Origin: an uncultured Treponema sp.
GTDB taxonomy: Bacteria > Spirochaetota > Spirochaetia > Treponematales > Treponemataceae
Reading direction: 5' to 3'
Assembly (NCBI GenBank): GCA_947174385.1
Contig: CAMWIU010000006.1
Span: forward strand, 1-36,800
DNA length: 36,800 nt
Of this stretch, positions 18,342 to 28,381 are shown piece after piece. Below the pieces are notes generated by a model. That model was not told the DNA's origin and searched no databases. It saw nothing but the letters and a program-made list of their open reading frames with translations. A program made the position numbers and the translations under genes. Every line of letters begins with the position of its first letter. Positions within the stretch are counted from its first letter, which is position 1.

Positions 18342-18497
18342 GTGAAAAGGACATATCAACCCAGTCGAGTTAAACGCAACAGAAAATTTGGTTTCCGCGC
18401 AAGAATGGCCACGAAAGGCGGACGAAAAATTTTGTCTCGCCGCCGCGCGAAGGGACGCAAAAAGCTTTCGGTGGCTGACGAGCACAAAAAGTATTAG
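18342..18497 (+). CDS. rpmH: 50S ribosomal protein L34 (GTG start)
   Basis: (M)[43 protein letters not shown]; not in the supplied ORF track. Confidence 0.95.
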   Translation: MKRTYQPSRVKRNRKFGFRARMATKGGRKILSRRRAKGRKKLSVADEHKKY

Positions 18498-18522
18498 TCG
18501 CTTCGGCAAAATTTGAACATTT

Positions 18523-18897
18523 ATGAAAACGGATTTGCCGGAAAAAACGCCAAACTTTCAAAGGACGTTCAAGCGTTACGAGCACATAAAAAGTTCGGCG
18601 GAAATACGCAATCTGTTCAAAAACGGAAGGAAGGCGAGCGTTGACGGCGCGAAAATTTTCTTTGCAAAAAATTCGCTTGGTTTCAACAGAATCGCCTTTC
18701 CCTTGCCGCGTGGCTATGGAAACGCCGTGAAGCGAAATGCTTCGAAGCGTTTCAGCCGTGAGGCTTTTCGATTTTTCAAGACATTCCTGAACACAGGGTA
18801 CGATATTTTATTTTTAGTTTATCCTGGAAACGATTCGTTCAGCTCAAGGTGTGTTCAATTTCGTGAATTGTGCAAAAAGGCAGGGCTGATGAAATGA
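18523..18897 (+). CDS. rnpA: ribonuclease P protein component
   Basis: Position after rpm[22 protein letters not shown]-type motif ([29 protein letters not shown]). Confidence 0.92.
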   Translation: MKTDLPEKTPNFQRTFKRYEHIKSSAEIRNLFKNGRKASVDGAKIFFAKNSLGFNRIAFPLPRGYGNAVKRNASKRFSREAFRFFKTFLNTGYDILFLVYPGNDSFSSRCVQFRELCKKAGLMK

Positions 18898-19115
18898 AAA
18901 ATTTTCTCGTAAAATTTTTCTGCGCTTTGATTCGATTCTATCAAATCGCGATTTCTCCGCTTTTTCCTCCGTGTTGCAGATTTTTTCCGACTTGCTCGTG
19001 CTATGCGATGCAGGCGTTCAAAAAATACGGACCGGCGAAAGGTCTTTTTATGTCTTCAGCAAGAATTTTGCGATGCAATAAATTCTCCAAGGGCGGCTTC
19101 GATCCGCTTCCGTAG
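18894..19115 (+). CDS. yidD: membrane protein insertion efficiency factor YidD
   Basis: [42 protein letters not shown]. Confidence 0.95.
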   Translation: MKNFLVKFFCALIRFYQIAISPLFPPCCRFFPTCSCYAMQAFKKYGPAKGLFMSSARILRCNKFSKGGFDPLP

Positions 19116-19175
19116 CGCGTAATGTTCAATAAATTTTTCTCAAACAATTAAATCCGAAAACAGGAGACATTCATT

Positions 19176-20978
19176 ATGGATAAAAATACAATCACGGCCG
19201 TCGTGCTGATTTTCCTTGTTTTGATAGGCTACACGATTGTTCAGGCAAAATTTTTTCCGCCGCCTCAGCCGCAGCAAGTCGAGCAAACCCAAATTGACGA
19301 AAATGTCGCCGAAGAAAATTCGGCGCAAACGTCGCAATTTTCCGAGGAAATAAATTCGATTGTCTACGCGAATTCTTCCGAAGATTCTGCGGGCGCGAAC
19401 GAAAATTTTGTCGAAAAAAAATACACGATTACGACCGACAAAATTAAAGTCGTTTTTACGAATCGCGGCGGCGACATCGTGAGCTACGAGCTGCTCGATC
19501 ACAAGGACACGAAAACTGGATTTGGCGTGGAAATGGCAGACAACATTTCGGCGAGCAACCGCGCGTTTTCGCTGGCTTTTGGCGGCGCGGAAAATTCAAT
19601 CGTGAATGATTTGTTTGACGCGAAAGAATTTCCCGAGGCAAACGGCGAAAAGAAAATCGCGTTCGCCAAAAAATTTTCGGACTTCACTTTGGTCAAACAA
19701 TACACTTTTAAAAACGGCGAATATATGTTCCGAATGAATGTCGTGATTGACGGCGGCGAAAATTTTTCCGCGCTGAATTTCCCCACGGCAAACGGAATGA
19801 ACGCTTCGTACACTTTGCGCACTTCGCCGCAAGTCGGGCCTGCTTTTGATCCGAAAATCGATCGATATGAAAGTCGTTCGTTTCTCGCGCTCAACGAAGG
19901 CAAAAGCAAAAGCATTCGTTTGGGAACTGGACAATTCAAAGATTACAACAAGGAATTCGAAATTGCGGGAATCGGCGGAAAATATTTTTGCGAGCTTGTA
20001 ATTCCACTGAAAAATTCGATTTTGGAAAATGCTTATTATTCCACTGAAATCGAAATTGAAAATTCGTCTAATGCGCAAGCTCGCTTGGTGCGAAAGCCAA
20101 TCACCGAAAAACAAACGAATGACATTTATTATGTTTATGTCGGGCCGCGTGCCGAAAAAGATTTGCGCGTTTATTCCAACGCCGAAAATAATGGCTGGAA
20201 TTTGAGCGGCTACCGTTTGACGGACGCGATGGATTCCGGCGGATTTTTGGGATGGCTTGAAACAATCCTAAAATGGATTTTGGAATTGGTTTACAAAATC
20301 GTGCCGAACTGGGGCGTAAGCATAATCATTCTTACGCTAATTTTGCGCCTGGCTCTTTTTCCGCTTTCGATTAAAGCGTCCGTGGGCACGACAAAAATGC
20401 AGGAACTCCAGCCGAAGATGCAAGCCATTCAAGCGAAGTACAAAGACAATCCGCAAAAAATGCAGGCCGAAACCGCCAAGCTTTATCAGGAAGTTGGCTA
20501 CAATCCGATGTCGGGCTGCCTTCCAATGATTTTGCAGATGATGTGCCTTTTTGCGATGTACAATTTGTTCAACAATTATTTTGAATTCCGGGGCGCGAGC
20601 TTCATTAAAGGCTGGATTGACGACCTTTCCGCAGGCGACAGCATTTATGTGCTCAATTTCAATTTGCCGCTTTTGCGCAGCAATCACATTCGCATTCTTC
20701 CGGTGATTTATCTTGTCTCGCAATTGCTTTACGGAAAAATTACGCAAGTCGGCGGCACTGCTACGGCGGCGCAGAATTCCACGCAGATGAAATTTATGAC
20801 TTATGGTCTGCCGATTTTGTTTTTCTTCATTCTTTACAACACGCCGAGCGGATTGATTTTGTTTTGGACGATGAGCAACATCTTGCAAATGATTCAGCAA
20901 GTCATTATCAACAAATCCAAGGCGAAAGAAAAAAATTCCGCCGCGCAGAAAAACGTCGTAAAAATGAAAAAACGATGA
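19176..20978 (+). CDS. yidC: membrane protein insertase YidC
   Basis: NWGVSIIILTLILRLALFPLSIK, large periplasmic domain, position. Confidence 0.95.
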   Translation: MDKNTITAVVLIFLVLIGYTIVQAKFFPPPQPQQVEQTQIDENVAEENSAQTSQFSEEINSIVYANSSEDSAGANENFVEKKYTITTDKIKVVFTNRGGDIVSYELLDHKDTKTGFGVEMADNISASNRAFSLAFGGAENSIVNDLFDAKEFPEANGEKKIAFAKKFSDFTLVKQYTFKNGEYMFRMNVVIDGGENFSALNFPTANGMNASYTLRTSPQVGPAFDPKIDRYESRSFLALNEGKSKSIRLGTGQFKDYNKEFEIAGIGGKYFCELVIPLKNSILENAYYSTEIEIENSSNAQARLVRKPITEKQTNDIYYVYVGPRAEKDLRVYSNAENNGWNLSGYRLTDAMDSGGFLGWLETILKWILELVYKIVPNWGVSIIILTLILRLALFPLSIKASVGTTKMQELQPKMQAIQAKYKDNPQKMQAETAKLYQEVGYNPMSGCLPMILQMMCLFAMYNLFNNYFEFRGASFIKGWIDDLSAGDSIYVLNFNLPLLRSNHIRILPVIYLVSQLLYGKITQVGGTATAAQNSTQMKFMTYGLPILFFFILYNTPSGLILFWTMSNILQMIQQVIINKSKAKEKNSAAQKNVVKMKKR

Positions 20979-21125
20979 TTTAAAATTATTGTCCGCGTTA
21001 AGCAAATTGTTGCGACGCGGGCGAAAAAAATTTTTGGCAATGAGTTTGCGTCGCAAACTTTTCATACTTTCGCGCAAATGCGCAAAAAGCCGGCGAAAAT
21101 CGCTTCGGCTTTGCAGGAGAAAAAA

Positions 21126-21830
21126 ATGACATACGAATACGAAGGAAAAACCGAAAAAGAAGCCATCGAAAAGGCCGCGCAGGAATTGGGCTTGGAACGC
21201 GATCAGTTCGACGTGGAAATTTTGGAAACGCAGAAAAATTCGCTTTTCAAAAAAGGCTTCGTGAAAATCCGCGTTCACATGGATGAAAACACGCCGAACG
21301 CCGCCGCGCAAAACGAGCGTCCTTCCGAAAATCGCGCGCCGAAAAAAAGAGTGGCGAATCCAATTCCGCAGGATGAATTCGAGCAAAAGCTCACGACGTT
21401 CATTACCGAAGTGATTTCAAAAATGGGCTATTCCGCCACCGTGGAAATTATGTTCCGCGAAGAGCGCAAAATTGGGCTTAAGATTCAGTCGGAAAGTTCT
21501 TCGATTTTGATTGGACGCAAAGGAAAAAATTTGGACGCACTTCAACTTTTGCTCAACGTTTACGCTGGACATCTCGGCCACGAAAATGTGCGCGTGATTT
21601 TGGACACGGAAAGTTACCGAATCCGCCGCGAAGAATCTTTGGTGCGCCTTGCCTACACAACCGCCGACAAAGTTCGCTCGTATCGAAAATCGATTTTGCT
21701 TGAGCCGATGAATCCGTTCGAACGCCGCCTCATCCACACGACGCTCAACGAAATCCCGGACATTGAAACTAAATCCGAAGGCGATGGTTTATATAAGCAA
21801 GTGCGCGTAATTTACAAAGGCGTAATTTGA
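21126..21830 (+). CDS. jag: Jag/KhpB-like RNA-binding protein (Jag_N, KH, R3H)
   Basis: YEGKTEKEAIEKAAQELGL; LIGRKGKNLDALQLLLN; R3H EPMNPFERRLIHTTL. Confidence 0.92.
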   Translation: MTYEYEGKTEKEAIEKAAQELGLERDQFDVEILETQKNSLFKKGFVKIRVHMDENTPNAAAQNERPSENRAPKKRVANPIPQDEFEQKLTTFITEVISKMGYSATVEIMFREERKIGLKIQSESSSILIGRKGKNLDALQLLLNVYAGHLGHENVRVILDTESYRIRREESLVRLAYTTADKVRSYRKSILLEPMNPFERRLIHTTLNEIPDIETKSEGDGLYKQVRVIYKGVI

Positions 21831-21861
21831 AAAACGATTTTGTAAATTGCAAGGAAATTCG

Positions 21862-22737
21862 ATGAAGTTTTTTTTGAAAATGCGATTTTGCAACAAAGCC
21901 GAAAATTTAAATTTTCGCAGGCAGACGAAATTTCAATTTTGTCTGCCGCGCGTAATTTTTTTCGCATTGACGATTTTCGTTTTTGCGAAAAATTTATCCG
22001 CCGAAAATTTGGAACGGCAAAAAATTCTTTCGCCGCAAATCGAAAAATCGCTTTTGCAAAGCAACGAGATTTCGCATATTTTTTCCGAAAACGATTTCGA
22101 AGCAAAACTCATTCCGCAAACTCAATTCGCGGATTCGATAAAAAATTTTGTCTTTGGAAAAATCGCGCCGGAAAAAATGGGCTTTGCCGAAGAAAAACTT
22201 TATCGCCTGCCGAAATCTGAAATCGAAAACAAAAATGCCGCCGCGCTCGACACAAGCACGGTTTCGAAAATAATGCGTTCGATTTCGAAAATGCAAGGAA
22301 TGCAATATTTTTCGCGTTCGCGAAAATCTTGGGACGAACTTTATTCGCAAGCGTTTCGTGTGGAAAATCCCGATTCGAAAGATTTTTCCGCCGCGCCTGA
22401 TTTGAACGAAGGCGACGCGAACGGCTTGGAAATCTTCGCGTTTTTGAACGACCACACTTTCGGCGAAAGCGTCTACAAAATTTCCTACAAGCAAAATCAG
22501 AATGAATTTTTGATGCTTATGGAAAATTATTCCGCGCTGACTTATGGTCCTGTCAAAGCCGTGAAGCCGGGCGATTTGAAAATGTGCGTTTGCGTTATCG
22601 ATTGCGGCGATGAATTTTTGTTTTACATCGGAAATTACGCGGAATTCAAAATGATTTCCGCCTTGAAAAAACGCTTGAACAATTCGTTTGAAGCGCGGCT
22701 CGAGGCGGTTTACAATTGGTTCAAAAATCAATTTTGA
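21862..22737 (+). CDS. hypothetical exported protein
   Basis: Hydrophobic N-terminal segment FALTIFVFAKNLSA; intact ORF. Confidence 0.6.
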   Translation: MKFFLKMRFCNKAENLNFRRQTKFQFCLPRVIFFALTIFVFAKNLSAENLERQKILSPQIEKSLLQSNEISHIFSENDFEAKLIPQTQFADSIKNFVFGKIAPEKMGFAEEKLYRLPKSEIENKNAAALDTSTVSKIMRSISKMQGMQYFSRSRKSWDELYSQAFRVENPDSKDFSAAPDLNEGDANGLEIFAFLNDHTFGESVYKISYKQNQNEFLMLMENYSALTYGPVKAVKPGDLKMCVCVIDCGDEFLFYIGNYAEFKMISALKKRLNNSFEARLEAVYNWFKNQF

Positions 22738-22765
22738 AATTTTGAATTTGTAGTAAAAAGCGCGA

Positions 22766-22787
22766 TACCCTATACCCGTATGGGGTA
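22766..22787. promoter_or_regulatory. near-palindrome TACCCTATACCCGTATGGGGTA upstream of immunophilin gene
   Basis: Visible inverted repeat TACCC..GGGTA with extra TACCC half-site. Confidence 0.35.
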
Positions 22788-22810
22788 AACCAATTTTTTT
22801 GGAGAAAAAA

Positions 22811-23875
22811 ATGAAAAGGAATATTTTTGGCGCGATTTTCGCTTTTGCTGTTTTGGCAAGCGGATGCGCTCAAAACAAATCAAAATCAATGGAGAAAAAA
22901 ACTATGGATGCGTTGAATGGAAAGGAGGGTGTTTTTGCCGTGCTCAAATTGCCGAAAGGCGAAGTCGCGTTGGAATTGTATTACAAGGACACGCCGCTTA
23001 CCGTCGTGAATTTTGTCGGACTTGCAGAAGGCACGCTCGAAGCGGCGAAAGGCAAACCGTTTTATGACGGGCTTAAATTTCACCGCGTAATCAGCAAGGC
23101 AAATGGCGACGATCAGGATTTTATGATTCAAGGCGGCGACCCGGAAGGAACTGGGCGTGGCGGACCTGGCTATCGATTTGCCGATGAGATTTTGGAAAAG
23201 TATACGTTCGCAAAGCCCGGCGTTTTGGCGATGGCGAACGCAGGTCCTGGCACGAACGGCAGCCAATTTTTCATCACGATTGCGCCCACAACTTGGCTCA
23301 ATGGAAATCATACGATTTTCGGAAAAGTCGTCAGCGGACAAGAAATCGTGGACACGACGAAGCAAGACGATGTAATCGAAAAAGTTACGATTGTTCGGCA
23401 AGGCGCGGATGCCCAAGCGTTCACAGCGACTCAAGCGGACTTTGACGCTGCCGCAAAAAAGGCGAACGAAGCCGCTCGCGCCGCCAAAGAAAAAAAATAC
23501 GAAACGCAAATCAAGCTCATTGAAAAAAAATGGCCGGGTTGCGAAAAAGATTCAAACGGAATTTTTTATAAAATCACGAAAGAAGGCAATGGCGAAATTT
23601 GCGGCGCGCGAAAAAATGTCGCCGTTCATTACAAAGGATTTTTGCTCAATGGCGACGTGTTCGATCAGTCGGAAGGACGCGGCCCGCTCGAATTTTCTAC
23701 GGGCGCGGGACAAATGATTCCGGGCTTTGACGCGATGGTTCAGGAAATGAAACTTGGCGAAAAACGCACAATCATTTTGCCGCCCGACATGCATTATGGC
23801 GAGCGCGGCTATCCCGGCATAATTCCTGCGAACAGTTATATCGGATTTGATATAGAACTTATATCAATAAAATAA
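22811..23875 (+). CDS. dual-domain peptidyl-prolyl isomerase lipoprotein (cyclophilin + FKBP)
   Basis: Lipobox LASGC; cyclophilin [67 protein letters not shown]-like, [14 protein letters not shown]. Confidence 0.93.
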   Translation: MKRNIFGAIFAFAVLASGCAQNKSKSMEKKTMDALNGKEGVFAVLKLPKGEVALELYYKDTPLTVVNFVGLAEGTLEAAKGKPFYDGLKFHRVISKANGDDQDFMIQGGDPEGTGRGGPGYRFADEILEKYTFAKPGVLAMANAGPGTNGSQFFITIAPTTWLNGNHTIFGKVVSGQEIVDTTKQDDVIEKVTIVRQGADAQAFTATQADFDAAAKKANEAARAAKEKKYETQIKLIEKKWPGCEKDSNGIFYKITKEGNGEICGARKNVAVHYKGFLLNGDVFDQSEGRGPLEFSTGAGQMIPGFDAMVQEMKLGEKRTIILPPDMHYGERGYPGIIPANSYIGFDIELISIK

Positions 23876-23923
23876 AAGGCATCTCGAAAAACTGAAGTTT
23901 TTAGAGGTTTCCTAATTTGAAAT

Positions 23924-23951
23924 GCGCCGAAGAAATTCGGCGCGTTTTTTT
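23924..23951 (+). terminator. intrinsic terminator
   Basis: GCGCCGA-loop-TCGGCGC stem followed by a T run. Confidence 0.75.
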
Positions 23952-23962
23952 GACGAGCCAAA

Positions 23963-24424
23963 ATGGACAAAAAAAATTTCGAAGCGCAAAAAAAATTCAT
24001 CCAAGATTTTTCCGCTCGCGTGAATGACGAAGTTGAATTCGTCGAAATGTGCGAGCTTCGCGCGAGCGATGATTCGCTTTCGAAAATGCGCCTCGCTTTG
24101 AACGGCGGCAAAAGCATTTGGGGAATGCTCGTTTTTTGCAAAAAAAGCATTTATTTTTACGCGCCTCGCCGTTCGCTTGCGTTGATGTCGATGATTCACT
24201 TTGGCGGCAACGATGCGGAAATCGAAGAACAAATTTTTTGTTTCAATAATTTGCAAGATTTGAAATTTATCGCAAATCCGAAAAAATGGTTTCAAATTTT
24301 TTCGCAGGAAAAAATCAAATTTTCATTTTCGCAAGAAGGAAGGCGAGTTTGCGGAGAATTTTTCTTTTCAAAAAACGCGATTGAAATTCTCATAAAAATT
24401 CGCGCCGCGTTGAATTTGCGATGA
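23963..24424 (+). CDS. hypothetical protein, coupled to earP
   Basis: Intact ORF overlapping the ATG of earP (ATGA). Confidence 0.65.
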   Translation: MDKKNFEAQKKFIQDFSARVNDEVEFVEMCELRASDDSLSKMRLALNGGKSIWGMLVFCKKSIYFYAPRRSLALMSMIHFGGNDAEIEEQIFCFNNLQDLKFIANPKKWFQIFSQEKIKFSFSQEGRRVCGEFFFSKNAIEILIKIRAALNLR

Positions 24425-25761
24425 ACGAAACTATGCAGAAAAATTCCGACATTACAATTTTGTGCAAAGTCGTTGACAATTTTGGCGACATCGGCTTTGT
24501 GTATCGCCTTGCGAAAAATTTGCGAAAAATAAATCCGCATTATAAAATCCGCCTCGTCGTCAACGATTTGAATTCGTTCCAAAAAATCGCTCCGGAAATC
24601 AAATTGAATTCTGTCGAACAATTTTTTTGCGGAGTGAAAATTTTCGATTCAAACGCGGAAGAAATTTGCAAAGCCGAATTTTCAAAAAATTTGCCGCGCG
24701 TAATTTTGGAATGCTTTCAATGCGGACGACCAAATTGGCTTGACGAAATTCTGTTCGCGTCGCAATCGCAAGAAAAAATTTGCGATAAAAAAAGCAGCGA
24801 AAATTTTTCTCAAAACAAATCAATACACATCGGTGCAAACTCCGAAAAAATTTTTCAAATCATCAATATCGATTATTTGACCGCTGAAGATTACGCCGAA
24901 GAATTTCATTGCTTGAAATCCGCGACGCGAAGCGCGTTTGTGAAAAAAGTGAATTTTATGCCGGGATTTACTACGAAAACTGGCGGCTTAATTTTGGACG
25001 AGCCTTTTATCGCAAATTGGCGTGCGCATTTTGAAAAAAAATCCGAGAAAGAAAAATGCGAAAATTTTGCTTGCGATAAAAAGCTCGCAATGCAAAAATC
25101 TTCGTCCGTCGAATTTTCTGCGCACGCTTACGCCGCTTTATCGCAAAAAATTTTAATTTTTTCTTATCAAAAAAATTTTTCGCCGATAATTCGCGCGTTT
25201 CAAAAAATTTGCGATAAAAATTTATCGCAAATTCAAATATTTTTGGCGCAAGGAATTGGAAAAGAAAGTTTTTTTGAAACTTATCGCAAATTTTGCGATT
25301 CGCAAAAATTTGATTTATCGCAAATTCAGCTTAATGAACTTGATTTTTTATCGCAAGAAAATTGGGACGAAATGCTTTTGCGAATGGACGTGCTTTTTGT
25401 TCGCGGCGAAGATTCGCTTGCTCGAGCTTGCTTGTGCGGAAAACCGTTTGTTTGGAATGCGTATCCGCAAAAAACGACGCAGGATGAAAATTATCATTTG
25501 GTAAAAGTTCGCGCGCTTTTGGAAAAATTGCGTCCGCATTTTTTGGAAAGCGAATTTGCGATAATCGAAAAATTTTGGCTTTTGTACAATTTAAACGCTT
25601 GCGATATTTCTAGCGAAGAAAATTTGGAAAACGCATGTTTTGAATTTTTATCGCAAGCGCATAATTTGAAACGCGGTTTTGAAAAATTTTCGGAAAGCAT
25701 TTTTGCCCTTGGAAATTTTTCAGAAAAATTGGACGCATTCATTCAAAATTTGCAAAATTAA
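24421..25761 (+). CDS. earP: EF-P arginine rhamnosyltransferase EarP
   Basis: DITILCKVVDNFGDIGFVYRLAKNL; PQKTTQDENYHLVKVRALL; LARACLCGKPFVWNAYPQ. Confidence 0.85.
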   Translation: MNETMQKNSDITILCKVVDNFGDIGFVYRLAKNLRKINPHYKIRLVVNDLNSFQKIAPEIKLNSVEQFFCGVKIFDSNAEEICKAEFSKNLPRVILECFQCGRPNWLDEILFASQSQEKICDKKSSENFSQNKSIHIGANSEKIFQIINIDYLTAEDYAEEFHCLKSATRSAFVKKVNFMPGFTTKTGGLILDEPFIANWRAHFEKKSEKEKCENFACDKKLAMQKSSSVEFSAHAYAALSQKILIFSYQKNFSPIIRAFQKICDKNLSQIQIFLAQGIGKESFFETYRKFCDSQKFDLSQIQLNELDFLSQENWDEMLLRMDVLFVRGEDSLARACLCGKPFVWNAYPQKTTQDENYHLVKVRALLEKLRPHFLESEFAIIEKFWLLYNLNACDISSEENLENACFEFLSQAHNLKRGFEKFSESIFALGNFSEKLDAFIQNLQN

Positions 25762-25792
25762 AAATTGACGCATTAGTTTAAAAACTGGCGCG

Positions 25793-26371
25793 TCATTTTT
25801 TTTCGCGCATCGCAATGTCTTTCGCAAAAATCCTGCGGAAGCAAAATCGGACGAAAGGCTGAATGAAAAACATTTGCGTGAAAAACGCGAACGGAAAATT
25901 GAAGATGACGAGTTTCGCCCAATGCGCGAGAAATGTGAAAATCGTCAAATTTTCCCAAGCATACGGGAAGTACAAAAATGTCGCCAAAAAGCTCATTGCT
26001 GGGCACATGATTCCGACCGTGGCGTTTATGATGACCGATTCGAAAATTACGGGATGAGTTTGGCGCGGATCGAATTTGCGACATGCCAATTTGAACGAAA
26101 GCGGACTTCCCACCGTGCATTCGAGCAAATACGCGAGCGCAAATTCAATCAAGACAATCGCCCAAATTGGAAGCGGCCGCCCGAAAACTGGAACGCCGCC
26201 GAGAACATTGATTGCTTCAATTACGCTGCTTGTGTGCACGCCAAGCGCGCTCGCGCCTTGAATGAACGCCGCGCCGTTCAAAACGTACAGGCTGTAAAAA
26301 ACGTAGGCATGGACGGTAATCAAAACCGTGATGAATGCGAACACCATTCGCTGAAACTGATTTCTAGGCAT
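25793..26371 (-). CDS. small membrane protein, DUF2798-like duplicated domain
   Basis: Paired ~70-aa TM units with LITVHAYVFYSLYVLN and VGIMCPAMSFLATFL. Confidence 0.5.
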   Translation of the reverse strand: MPRNQFQRMVFAFITVLITVHAYVFYSLYVLNGAAFIQGASALGVHTSSVIEAINVLGGVPVFGRPLPIWAIVLIEFALAYLLECTVGSPLSFKLACRKFDPRQTHPVIFESVIINATVGIMCPAMSFLATFLYFPYAWENLTIFTFLAHWAKLVIFNFPFAFFTQMFFIQPFVRFCFRRIFAKDIAMREKK

Positions 26372-26506
26372 TTTTTCCTCGCTAAATTTTTGTGATATTA
26401 AAATTCTGTGATCAGATTTACAGCGCGGAATTTTCGGCGCAAACATGTGTCGCTTTTAATATGAAATGTTGTTGTCATATTATCGCGGAATCAAAAAAAA
26501 GTCAAG

Positions 26507-26579
26507 CGAGGTTTTGAAAAAATTTTCATTCTTTCTTTTTTACAAAATAGCAAAAGAAATAACTCGTGATGTCATCTTC
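26507..26579. repeat. left copy of long direct repeat (duplicated 3' end of MEMO gene)
   Basis: Near-identical to 28401-28472; encodes ..EDDITSYFFCYFVKKKE* on minus strand. Confidence 0.9.
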
Positions 26580-26580
26580 G

Positions 26581-26610
26581 TTGACATTATACACGCTATC
26601 GTGTATAATG
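26581..26610 (+). promoter_or_regulatory. perfect sigma70 promoter TTGACA-N17-TATAAT overlapping an 11-bp-arm palindrome CATTATACACG-CTAT-CGTGTATAATG
   Basis: TTGACA 26581-26586, TATAAT 26604-26609; palindrome arms 26585-26595 and 26600-26610. Confidence 0.85.
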
Positions 26611-26628
26611 GGGAAACTGGGGAAAACA

Positions 26629-27457
26629 ATGCTTGTATCGCTTAACAATTATGCTTCACAACATAAAAGAAGTAGTGATACTATACGTCGTCTTGCAGAA
26701 AATGGAAGATTTAAGACGGCAAAAAAGATAGCTCGAAACTGGGTAGTTGATGATACCGAACCATATCCTTTTTTAAAACGGAACTCCATAAAAAAATATA
26801 AATTCATTGATCTATTTGCAGGAATTTGGGGGAATTCGGTTGGGATTTGAAAAAGCCTTTGGAAAGGATTCTGAAACAGTTTTCGTTTCAGAGTGGGATA
26901 CCGCTGCCAAAAAAACTTACCTTGCGAATTTCCCTGACACTAAAGTAATTGCAGGTGATATAACAAAAATTGATGAAAATGATGTGCCACCATTCAATAT
27001 TTGCTTGGCTGGTTTTCCTTGCCAGGCGTTCAGCATGGCAGGACAGCGAAAAGGTTTTGACGACAACTATAAAGGCATTTGCAGGGGAACATTGTTTTTG
27101 GATGTGGCTAGAATTTGCGACTTACGAAAGCCGGAAGTCATATTTTGTGAAAACGTGAAAGGGCTTGCCATTCATGACAGGGGCAGAACTTTCAAGATAA
27201 TAAAATCAACTTTTGAAAATCTTGGATATACAGTATTTTCCGCCATCCTAAACAGCAAAGATTTCGGCGTTCCACAAAACAGAGAACGCATCTATATAGT
27301 TGCTTTTAAAAATAAACTGGGTGTAAAAAAATTTGATTTTCCCACGCCGACAGATTCTACAAAGGTAATCCGAAACATAATGGAAGAAGAGCCAGTTTCT
27401 GCGAAATATTATTTAAGCAATACTTATGTAGAAACATTAAAACGGCACAAAGCGTAA
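26629..27457 (+). pseudogene. DNA (cytosine-5) methyltransferase with N-terminal HTH-like domain; frameshifted in motif I and lacking TRD/motifs IX-X
   Basis: KFIDLFAGI|GGIRLGFEKAFG split by one extra T near 26824-26827; FPCQAFSMAG, ENVKGL, QNRERIYIVAF; ends at ..TYVETLKRHKA*. Confidence 0.85.
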
Positions 27458-27471
27458 ATTAGAGGCATTAC

Positions 27472-28236
27472 ATGGCAAATGAATGGACGAAAGAAGAAAC
27501 AATTGTAGCGTTCAATGTTTACTGCAAAGTACCGTTTAAAAATTCAAGTAAAAATCATCCAGTTGTTATGAAATATGCAAAAATTCTTGGACGCACTCCA
27601 TCTGCGTTGAATATGAAAATCGGAAATTTCGGCAGACTCGATCCGAATTTGAAGGCACAAGGAATTGTCGGACTTGGACACGGAAGCAAAATGGAAGAAA
27701 TCGTATGGAATGAATTTGCAGAAAGCCCTGAAAAATTAGCCTATGAAAGCGAAATGCTAATTGCAAAATTTCAGAACAAAGAAATTATAGAAACTTGTGA
27801 AATAGATTTGTCAAATCTTCCGCAAGGAACAGAACGGGCTTTAGCCATTCGTCAACGAATAAATCAGTCGTTTTTCCGAAGTGCAGTTCTGACGTCTTAC
27901 AATTTTTGTTGTTGCATTTCGGGCGTTAGAATTCCCGAATTGCTTGAAGCATGCCACATTGCCGATTGGTCGAAAAATGAAAAACAGAGACTAAATCCGA
28001 CCAATGGACTTTGTATGAATTCTTTCTTTCATAAATCCTATGATAAAAATTTGGTTGCGATTACGCCTGATTACGAAGTGAAAATTTCAGAAAGACTGGT
28101 TGAATCAATTGAAAGCGAAAACTTCAAAAAATACTTGAAAAACACACATAATTCAAAAATAAAACTGCCAGATCGTTTTTTGCCGAACAAAGAATTTTTG
28201 GATGCACATTATACGGAGTTTAAAAATGCAGTGTAA
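27472..28236 (+). CDS. HNH endonuclease (putative restriction enzyme)
   Basis: CISGVRIPELLEACHIADWSKNEKQRLNPTNGLCMNSFFHKSYDKNL. Confidence 0.85.
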   Translation: MANEWTKEETIVAFNVYCKVPFKNSSKNHPVVMKYAKILGRTPSALNMKIGNFGRLDPNLKAQGIVGLGHGSKMEEIVWNEFAESPEKLAYESEMLIAKFQNKEIIETCEIDLSNLPQGTERALAIRQRINQSFFRSAVLTSYNFCCCISGVRIPELLEACHIADWSKNEKQRLNPTNGLCMNSFFHKSYDKNLVAITPDYEVKISERLVESIESENFKKYLKNTHNSKIKLPDRFLPNKEFLDAHYTEFKNAV

Positions 28237-28381
28237 CGAACGAATTGATTATTGGGATTTTATCTGTGAATATTTACCAAATTATGAAAATCGCGACGAC
28301 GTTCTTCTGAGCGATATTTTATTCAGATTCACAACAGGAGTGCCATTGCAGATTAGGTTTTCTCTGAAAAATAAGATTTAG
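28226..28381 (+). pseudogene. 51-aa ORF overlapping HNH 3' end, possible truncated gene
   Basis: MQCNERIDYWDFICEYLPNYENRDDVLLSDILFRF... then short tail and stop just before the right repeat. Confidence 0.4.
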
